A stretch of DNA of 64,000 nt from JAIOQJ01 sp963718635 (GTDB taxonomy: Bacteria > Planctomycetota > Planctomycetia > Gemmatales > Gemmataceae): assembly GCA_963718635.1 (NCBI GenBank), contig OY970367.1, positions 5,146,001 through 5,210,000 of the forward strand, in the 5' to 3' direction. A model generated the notes under the pieces. That model made no database searches, was not told where the DNA came from, and saw nothing but the letters and a program-made list of their open reading frames with translations. A program made the position numbers and the translations under genes. Below, one piece after another: positions 55,733 through 62,791 of the stretch. Within the stretch, counting starts at the first letter, position 1, and every line of letters begins with the position of its first letter.

Positions 55733-56881
55733 ATGACAACCTATGTCGAGTATCACGATGTCGATGCGCTCGATTATCTGCCACTGAAATGGCGGCCGTT
55801 GCGACCTGTCGAACTTGCTCGCACACCCGCTCCGCCTATCGGAGGGATTGTCCTTCTGATCACTGGGATCGGCACTCCGAAGCGATACCACGTTTGGGAA
55901 CGATACCGCGTCCGCGGCGTCGAAACCCACGACGAGGGCACATACCTACTGCGAGCGGACTGCGTCTACTTCAGTCCACCGGTCCCCATGACCGATCTGC
56001 GCTCGGCGGTCGTTTTTCGGACCAAACGGGGACAGGATTTCTCGGTATTTGATGACGCGGAGAGAGCAGAAGCAGAAGTTATGACACTCATGGACCAAGA
56101 CAAGAAAGACCGGGTCAAGGCGGAAGAACGCGACCAGAATTTCTGGATGCTAGATGATACGCAGGGTGCAAAAATTGAGGCACTCATGGACCAAGAAGAG
56201 GGAGATAGGGTGGGGGCGGAAGAGCGATTTTGGTCCGAGATCATCGGTGACCGGCCTCACGATGCGGATCCGTACGGGCTTCGGGCCGAACTCCGTCGAG
56301 CCAGGGGCGCGACAGACTTGGAGATCGAAGATCTACGGAACTATAAGCGCCTCAAAAAGTACGTTCCGTTCCCGGCCCGCAAGCTGGGGGGCGAGCCATT
56401 CGTCACGATGAGAACCCGAAATCGACGCACAGACGTTGACGACATCGGGTCGCTATGGAGAGAACGCCAGAAGATCATTAGCACTGCGGGTAGGCCCGGC
56501 CAGGGCGAGTTTCGAAAGCAGGTACTCGTGATGTTCGGCGGAACGTGCCTCGTCACAGGTTGCGCGATCGAACGGGTGGTTCAGGCCGCTCATCTCGTCC
56601 CTTACAGCACCAGCCGACTTCAGAAGGTCCACAATGGGATTGCGCTGCGCGCCGATGTCCACACGCTTTTCGATCTACACACTCTACGGATCGACTCGCG
56701 TTCAAACTGCGTCCATCTTCAGCCGGAACTGGCGGGCACGGAGTACTGGCAGTACAACGGAAAGCAACTGACTTTCCCCTCTGGTTTGTTGGCGATGCAG
56801 AAATTTCGGGAGGCTCTAATTAGGCGCTGGCAGATCGCCAACGCGACTGCCGAAGACGACGCGGCCGCCATTATCACATGA
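55733..56881 (+). CDS. HNH endonuclease domain protein
   Basis: 382 residues, intact. The C-terminal third carries an HNH_2-type site: CLVTGCAIERVVQAAHLVPY, then NGIALRADVHTLFDLH. The N-terminal part (1-250) is unassigned and includes two acidic direct repeats around MTLMDQDKKDRVKAEER and ALMDQEEGDRVGAEER. HNH_2 proteins with such layout are often restriction-like nucleases. Stands alone, 83 bp after the methylase-helicase remnant. Confidence 0.8.
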   Translation: MTTYVEYHDVDALDYLPLKWRPLRPVELARTPAPPIGGIVLLITGIGTPKRYHVWERYRVRGVETHDEGTYLLRADCVYFSPPVPMTDLRSAVVFRTKRGQDFSVFDDAERAEAEVMTLMDQDKKDRVKAEERDQNFWMLDDTQGAKIEALMDQEEGDRVGAEERFWSEIIGDRPHDADPYGLRAELRRARGATDLEIEDLRNYKRLKKYVPFPARKLGGEPFVTMRTRNRRTDVDDIGSLWRERQKIISTAGRPGQGEFRKQVLVMFGGTCLVTGCAIERVVQAAHLVPYSTSRLQKVHNGIALRADVHTLFDLHTLRIDSRSNCVHLQPELAGTEYWQYNGKQLTFPSGLLAMQKFREALIRRWQIANATAEDDAAAIIT

Positions 56882-56896
56882 GTCTGCCGTCACTGT

Positions 56897-57091
56897 GTGC
56901 CCCGGGTTCTCGCTTGGGCCGACGCGCATTTTCGCTGGACCGGGTGCTGGTCAACGCGCTCCTCGGAGCCGATCGAGGACGCCCCCGGTGAGACCTGGAG
57001 CGCAGTCAATAACGCGTTGCGGTCCGATCTTCGCGGTTTGGCGGGCGGATCGTCGCTGGCTCGTCTATTGGCCGAGTTGCTTTGTTTTTGA
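56897..57091 (+). pseudogene. small planctomycete protein fragment
   Basis: A 64-codon frame: RVLAWADAHFRWTGCW, then GETWSAVNNALRSDLRGL and GGSSLARLLAE. I recognise this pattern as a repeated unit of a planctomycete hypothetical family, usually part of a longer gene. No start or end context supports an intact gene here. Confidence 0.45.
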
Positions 57092-57150
57092 CGCTACAAA
57101 AGGGCAGTTTAGCGTCGCCGAGCGACGTTCACGCGGCTTGGCGGGGCGTT

Positions 57151-57820
57151 TTATGTTCTCCTGGGTCCGCTGATTCCGAAGAAGGCCAGCCCTTCGTAGT
57201 AAACCAATGCCCATACCGAAAGATTCTTATTCTCTGGGCAAATCCAATAGCGATAGCTGAATATGCCAGCACCGATCGTCTTTGGCTCTATGCATGCAAG
57301 CGGCTCAAATATCATGCTTTTCAAGTCTTGCAGGACATCGAATGGCTGGTCGGCAAGCGTTTCGTTGCAATGGACATCCAATTCAAAGCCATCTTCAAGC
57401 TGGTGTCCGGTCTCAAAATACAGGATTCCACGAATCGTTCGCCGCACGACCCTGAAGATCCTTTCGAGATCGACGTTCGATGCGAGCCGCACCTCGAACA
57501 TTAACCCCGATCGAACCCATTGTTCCCGCATATCACGAAAGAATGATGCACGCAGACCAGGCGCCTTCGGATTTTCCAGGGATCGAATGATCGCATCGAT
57601 GCTTCGCTTCGCCTCCGGATGCGCTCCGGCCAGCTCTGAAAGACAAACTTTCTGCCGGAAATACTCGTCATCTTTGGAGGTTGAGCAATGGCATATCTCG
57701 CAAGCTGGCACCGTGATCAAATTTGCTGGTCGAGGCTTCGGGAACAGGGTTTTTTGGGGGAACGTGATCGTCGGTCAGATGCTTGCTCGAACCGCAGTAC
57801 GCACATTGTTTGGGTCTAAC
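57151..57820 (-). pseudogene. HNH-like zinc-binding protein, frameshifted
   Basis: From ATG 57820 the leftward frame reads MVRPKQCAYCGSSKHLTDDH, then VPPKN, typical of HNH-type proteins. At a homopolymer run near 57755 it loses register, and the rest (LITVPACEICHCSTSKDDEY onward, 189 codons) is in the next frame. CxxC and CEIC pairs suggest a zinc-bound HNH-like fold; nuclease activity is inferred only. One extra A or C in the run explains the break. Confidence 0.6.
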
Positions 57821-58229
57821 CATGTCGAATCCTCACGATCATCAAAAACTGCTCTTTCCTTTCCTAGCTAGACATGTGATAGCTTATGAGGTTCGCCGTT
57901 CCTCAGAATCACGATCTATTCAACGCGAGCAATCGCCCGAGCAGCGGAGCGGATCGCTTTCACCGCAGGCAGAGCGCGTACATTTCGTTCTTACTATCAG
58001 ACATAAATTTGACAAGAAATTCCTTTCCTTCGATAGGCCCGAACTCCTGAACATGTTCCACACGAGAAATAGTGCACATTCGCCTATTGGTTTCAGCTTT
58101 TTTCGGAAATCTTCCCCAAAACCGCCATTTCCACCGGGAATAATTCTTCGCGCGGGTAACTAGATGACCGGCAACAAAACGCTTCCGCATTTGTTCGCGG
58201 CAGGACCGGGTTTCTCACTGGAGAAGACC
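57821..58229. other. 409-bp gap, nothing recognised
   Basis: Relatively AT-rich. Short frames on both strands show no coherent protein. It separates a leftward gene from a rightward gene and probably contains both promoters. Confidence 0.4.
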
Positions 58230-58511
58230 ATGCTTTACCTAACCGACACCATTCTCGCCCGCGCAGCTGCCTCGATCCTGGAGGCAGTGTTCGATTCGCA
58301 CGCCCTGATTCGGGTGGTGATGACCACTAATCCGCAAGAATATGTGCGGGAGCTCTATGCCCGAGTCGATCAGGATGATCCGATTCAGGCAGCGCACGCC
58401 GACATCGGCTCGGCGTTGCTCCACATTCCACGGATCGAAGCCACCCACAAGGTGATTTCGATGAACATTCGAGGGCGACAAACGCTGAACCAAGAATGGC
58501 GGAAGATCTAG
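58230..58511 (+). CDS. small hypothetical protein
   Basis: 93 residues, helical (MLYLTDTILARAAASILEAV, then NPQEYVRELYARVDQDDPIQ). ATG 58230 has GGAGAAG six bases upstream; an earlier in-frame ATG at 58164 is less likely. A strong terminator follows eight bases after the stop. No family recognised. Confidence 0.6.
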   Translation: MLYLTDTILARAAASILEAVFDSHALIRVVMTTNPQEYVRELYARVDQDDPIQAAHADIGSALLHIPRIEATHKVISMNIRGRQTLNQEWRKI

Positions 58512-58519
58512 CCCTGTGG

Positions 58520-58556
58520 AACCGCCTCGTTTCCTTTGATCGAGGCGGTTTCTTAT
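58520..58556 (+). terminator. rho-independent terminator
   Basis: AACCGCCTCG and its perfect complement CGAGGCGGTT (10-bp stem, 11-base loop) followed by TCTTATT. It ends the transcript of the 93-residue gene. Confidence 0.75.
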
Positions 58557-58635
58557 TCCAAAACCCAACCAGCCCTAACGACCGCTCGAACCACGTCCGA
58601 GATCACTTGGCGCGGCAGCCACAATCATCACTGAG

Positions 58636-59475
58636 TTAAGCGTCCATAGCGAATTGGCTCAGCGCACCTCGCAGATCGGGATAGTTGGAAGCAATCAAAT
58701 TGATCCAATGGCGGATCGGTACGCAATATATCCGTCTCCCCTTGTCGATGTCGTCATTATCGTGCCATTCATACTGAATGCCATAAAGCCGTGCATTCCG
58801 AGGACTGTAGATTTCCCCCGGTTCGGGAGGATGGAATTTCCAGAGTCCGCCGCCGCTGAATCCGTGTGGCGTTCCGGCCGGCTTGTCGATGAACTGATCG
58901 CCGAATCTTTCTGAAACAGTGGTTGGGTAGGCGAACTTGTAAACATCCGGGCTTATCGATTGCGGAAAAGTAGCGAGACTAATTGCCCGGATGTGTATTT
59001 CACCGCCTTGCCACCGATATTCTGCGCTCGGAAAGCCGCACACATAATAAAAAGGGCGGCCAGGCTTCGTTTCATCGGCAGGGACGACCGGACGGTCAAC
59101 AGCAATGTTTTCAACGGAGCAACGCGAAAGGCGAGCGTCGTTTTCGAGTTCAACAGCTGCAATGTCCATCATGTCCTGGTCCAGTTTGAATATGGACCGC
59201 GTTGGTGTTGGATTTGTCGGCAATTGAAAGGCACGGTTAAGCAGCAAGAAGAGATTCCGGCCAATGCAATGGCTCGCCGTCGCAGCGAAAAGACGACCGC
59301 CGATCTCGATCAGGACCGCCGATCCCCATTTCGTACGAACATCTCGACTATTCGCCGCAATAGGTAGGGTATAAGACGAAATCGTCTCCTGAAAATATGC
59401 CAATCCGACGTCTTTGGATTCCTCCAGCGTGGGATTGGGAATCTCGAAGATTTTGCGTTCCGTTCCTTCGGCCAT
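58636..59475 (-). CDS. trypsin-like serine peptidase domain protein
   Basis: About 279 residues. Triad residues in order: His in AATASHCIG, Asp in MMDIAAVELE, Ser in PHGFSGGGLW. ATG 59475 is chosen because AAGGAGG lies about nine bases upstream. No signal peptide. The layout and several motifs (FYYVCGFPSAE, then GIQYEW) parallel the protease at 12349-13110, so the two belong to one family. Divergent from the M41-like gene at 59633; the two share a 157-bp promoter region. Confidence 0.75.
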   Translation of the reverse strand: MAEGTERKIFEIPNPTLEESKDVGLAYFQETISSYTLPIAANSRDVRTKWGSAVLIEIGGRLFAATASHCIGRNLFLLLNRAFQLPTNPTPTRSIFKLDQDMMDIAAVELENDARLSRCSVENIAVDRPVVPADETKPGRPFYYVCGFPSAEYRWQGGEIHIRAISLATFPQSISPDVYKFAYPTTVSERFGDQFIDKPAGTPHGFSGGGLWKFHPPEPGEIYSPRNARLYGIQYEWHDNDDIDKGRRIYCVPIRHWINLIASNYPDLRGALSQFAMDA

Positions 59476-59620
59476 CTTCGTCTGCCTCCTTGTGCGTTGC
59501 CACGGCCCATGACCGGGCCAACATGAAACTCGATTGCGACGGGTTTCTAGCATCGATTGTATGCGTTCGCCCGTTTATGGGCATGACGGCCGAAGCGGTG
59601 GTTGAACATGCGGAACGCAC

Positions 59621-59632
59621 TATAATGCCGTC
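59621..59632 (+). promoter_or_regulatory. -10-like box directly upstream of the M41-like gene
   Basis: A perfect TATAAT at 59621-59626 lies seven bases before ATG 59633, with TTGAAC at 59602-59607 only 13 bp upstream of it. If used, transcription would start at or next to the ATG, making a leaderless mRNA; no ribosome site is visible. Confidence 0.4.
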
Positions 59633-60316
59633 ATGAATGAGAATAACGACCCACTGCTCGGGCATATCGTGAATATGAACGGTGTTTGCCCTGTTCGCAG
59701 GTCGAATGCGGGCGATCAGTACTTCATTGAAAATGGCGAGCGAATTGTCGGCAACCACTTGAAACCAGGCCAGACATGGCGAATTGATGACAATCGCGTT
59801 GATACCCGAGACGCTGATTTTCTTTTGCGGTTGGCGTACCATGAGTCTGGACACGCGGCCGCGTGCTTCAGCATCGGGATTCGGGTTGAATATGTTTCCA
59901 TTGTTCCTCAGTTCGCTTCTTCTCCCGGTGATGCGCTCATTCCCCCGCCTCCGCTAAGCGGCTGCTGTCGAGCCGACTACGCTTTTGAGGCCGATCCGTC
60001 TAACGATCCGATCAAATTGCTGAAAAGGATCGGCGTACTATTGGGAGGAGGCACTGCGGAAGCGATTTTTGCTGAACGACGCGGCCAGGTAGCAGTCAAT
60101 GGGTTTTGGGCGAAAGACCAAAAAGATATCAAAAAGCTCAGCAAAGGCATCCCGAAAGAAAAGCTCGACAGCCTCAAAACCGCCCTTCAAATGCATTTCG
60201 AAGCGAATTGGCGCAGGATTGAATCCGTAGCCGAGGCAATGCTAAAAGAACGGGCCATTGAAGGCGAGCGTGCGCAGCGGTTATTCGGTGAGGCACCGCT
60301 GGATTTCGATTTCTAG
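59633..60316 (+). CDS. M41/FtsH-peptidase-like protein
   Basis: 227 residues. LAYHESGHAAACFSIG holds the HExxH zinc site (about residue 68) in the context typical of the FtsH M41 domain, and LLGGGTAEAIFAERRG resembles the following conserved FtsH segment. There is no AAA domain and no membrane helix, so it is a stand-alone peptidase domain. Divergent with the trypsin-like gene, so a paired function is possible. Confidence 0.7.
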   Translation: MNENNDPLLGHIVNMNGVCPVRRSNAGDQYFIENGERIVGNHLKPGQTWRIDDNRVDTRDADFLLRLAYHESGHAAACFSIGIRVEYVSIVPQFASSPGDALIPPPPLSGCCRADYAFEADPSNDPIKLLKRIGVLLGGGTAEAIFAERRGQVAVNGFWAKDQKDIKKLSKGIPKEKLDSLKTALQMHFEANWRRIESVAEAMLKERAIEGERAQRLFGEAPLDFDF

Positions 60317-60611
60317 ATCGGTCCCTTTTTTATCGCGCATGTGCGGATGGCTCCGCAACGCTGCGGCGAGATCGCATCGGTCAAACACAGGTCAGGCCAC
60401 CGAGGCAAGTTTTCTGGCTTGGAACTCTTTTTCTGAACGAGGCGTGACTACGCCCTGACCATTCCTAAACGCAAGAATACCTAATTGACGCAGTTTTCAT
60501 GTAGCAATCTCGGTGATTATTGCGTCATCAGGATGTAATCAACACGCGCCCTTGGCATTGGTTACCCCATTTTCGGCATGGTCGATCGAATTCAGGTAAG
60601 GTGGTCCAACT

Positions 60612-62131
60612 ATGGCGCAGCATAAAGACTGGTTTTCTGTCGACAAGGAAAAACGTGCAGCTCGCGTCCGGAATTATCCGTTCCGTTCATTCTGCGCGAG
60701 GCGCTGGCCAACTCGCTGGATGCAAACGCGACCCAGATCGAAATTGAGTTTTCTCCTGCCGAGGGAACCCGTTCAAACCGCGACGGAAATCGCGCTTTCA
60801 CTCTGAAATGCAAAGACAACGGTTGCGGTTGCGACGACCCAGAAATCTTCCGTCGCGTCGGATCGTTAACGAGCGATCTCTATCCTGAAAAGCGTGGACG
60901 CTTTGGGCAGGGGCTGATTGACGTTCTTGCGATTTGCGATGAAGCGGAGATTCTGACAAAAGACAACCGCATCCAGTTCGATCGAGAAGGATGCCAGGTC
61001 TCGAAAGTTCGCAAGGCAACTGCTGGCATGGTGCTTTCGGCGTTGATTCGACACGCCAGCGAGGGGATTGAGGATCTGGAGCCTTACTTTGCCAGCATGA
61101 TGCTTCCCGAAGGCGTTCGCGTGGTTTTCAACGGAATGATCGTCCAGCAACGAAAAGCGATTCGGGAGGTACTCGGGATCCAGCTGCCGACGGTGATCTA
61201 CGATGCTGCCTCGCAGCGAATGCAGAATCGCGCCCGCAAGACGAACATCAAAATCTACAAAAAACACGGCGAAAGACCGATGATTCACGAACTCGGCATC
61301 CCGGTGGATGCTGCTCCCTGGGAACTGCCGTACGACATCGACGTTCTCCAGAAGACGCCCCTGGACATGGAACGCTGCATGCTTCCCACGGCATATAAGG
61401 AAAGGCTCATCTCGGCGTTGGTGAATCCAATGAGCGACCTTTACCAAGAGTTCATGAAGACCGAGGATCGTGTCCCGGCAGAGATCTCCAATGACCCGGA
61501 CAAGGCGAGGAATCTGAGCGACGAAGCGAAGGAAACGGTCGCGGAGACGGTTTTTGAGCGTCCGTTGTCCGAAATCGGGCGCAGAAACCCGCTAGATGAG
61601 CAGGACAAAAGTCGAAGCCAGGAACTCGAAGCAGGCGGAATGATGCCCGTGAATACTGCTTATGTGCCCGCAGGAATAAAAGAAATTCTGAGCGCATGCC
61701 CGACTGTCAAGGAATTGCACGATGAACGATGTAAGGTACATCTTACACCCGGCTTGATCCCGGAGCTGACGGAACACCAGGAAACGTGCCTGTCGATCTA
61801 CAAGGAGATCGCTTCCGCACTGCTTGATCGCCAAGTTGCATTCCACCATTTCCGGGCAGCAGTAGACGGCAATTCCTGCGGCATTCAGGCCGTTTATCGA
61901 CGTGCCGACGGATCAATCGGCTTGAACATTCGGGTGAAGCATCTTTGGAACGAACCGCTCGGTGCTGACGCTCTTGGAGTCATCGTACATGAATGCGCGC
62001 ATGAAGCTATCGAGGGGCACGCAATTGAGTTTCAACGCGAGATTCAGCGTCTTGCGGGAAAGCTCGCAGTCTGGGTCGGGTCGAATCCGGCCGTTTGGCT
62101 GGATCTGCAAGAAAGACTCAAGAAAGGGTAA
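60612..62131 (+). pseudogene. GHKL ATPase fused to a metallopeptidase-like C-terminus, frameshifted
   Basis: ATG 60612 starts MAQHKDWFSVDKEKRAA, then a frameshift near 60665 moves the reading into the frame of 61028-62131. There FILREALANSLDANA is the GHKL N-box, KDNGCG the G1 box and GRFGQGLIDVL the G2 box, as in Hsp90/MutL/MORC ATPases. The C-terminal part carries VIVHECAHEAIEGH, an HExxH-type zinc site (near 61990). Total about 500 residues. If intact, an ATP-driven switch joined to a protease. Confidence 0.65.
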
Positions 62132-62136
62132 TGACC

Positions 62137-62205
62137 ATGAGTACGCAATCGACAATCGAATGGACCGAAAAGACCTGGAACCCAGTTTGCGGATGCTCGA
62201 CCAAG
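62137..62205 (+). pseudogene. DUF5131 (Gp37/Gp68-like) N-terminal stub
   Basis: ATG 62137 reads STIEWTEKTWNPVCGCSTK, the unmistakable start of DUF5131 phage-type proteins, which normally continue for ~250 residues with a Cys cluster. Here it ends after about 23 codons at a junction with helicase-remnant DNA. Six bases after the GHKL gene's stop, so the two were once an operon. Confidence 0.65.
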
Positions 62206-62206
62206 C

Positions 62207-62432
62207 CGAGGAGCGACTCCGGTTGCTCGTCGTCGCCGGCTCTGAAGAGCGAACGCGCAATATCTTTGCCAGCCTATCAAAGCGTTTGGCCAACCTCACG
62301 ACAGACCAGGCAACTATCGCCGCCCACGCCGACACGCCGATGATGGCCGGCGCCCGACCGTGCTCACGCGATGACGCCATCGCCCGTCTAGCCGTCCAAA
62401 TGGATGCCCTGTCATGGAAGAATGCATTCTGA
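62207..62432 (+). pseudogene. remnant of methylase-helicase C-terminal region
   Basis: Matches 54960-55115 at DNA and protein level (SKRLANLTTDQATIAAHADT, then RPCSRDDAIARLAVQMDAL). Fused to the truncated DUF5131 start, marking a recombination or deletion junction. Confidence 0.65.
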
Positions 62433-62699
62433 CAATGTGCCGTTCGCTGCTTCGGTCGATGTGACCGACGCGCCGAGGACAGACGTCGGGACACCGTCCA
62501 ATGAATCGGTCCAGACTGCCTTGATCGCCTCGCGCAGTGCCGATACAGTGTTTTCACTGTTGAGCGTGCCGGTCAAGGACCGCAACGCCACGATTTGATC
62601 ATCAGTTAAGTTCCTGCCAGAACCTCGCCGTGCCGTATTCTCGTCCGAAGTTTGATGTTTCACACCCCATGGCATGACGCGCTTGACGCCGTTCGTCAC
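62412..62699 (-). CDS. possible small helical protein
   Basis: A 95-codon leftward frame; the part LTDDQIVALRSLTGTLNSEN followed by TVSALREAIKAVWTD looks protein-like, perhaps a ribbon-helix-helix-type regulator. The end overlaps the dispersed hairpin repeat. No ribosome site is clear. Confidence 0.3.
   Translation of the reverse strand: MTNGVKRVMPWGVKHQTSDENTARRGSGRNLTDDQIVALRSLTGTLNSENTVSALREAIKAVWTDSLDGVPTSVLGASVTSTEAANGTLSECILP
62443..62475. repeat. dispersed GTTCGCT-hairpin repeat, copy 3
   Basis: GTTCGCT, then TCGGTC-GATGT-GACCGA, a perfect 6-bp stem. Same core as at 42220 and 49172. It lies at the border of the helicase remnant. Confidence 0.55.
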
Positions 62700-62791
62700 T
62701 TCGAACGACGTGCCAGCGCCACTCGCCGACCGCGACGATCTGCCGCTCGCCTGGTTGAGCGCCGTCCAGCGCCAAAGAGAGGATTGAAGTT

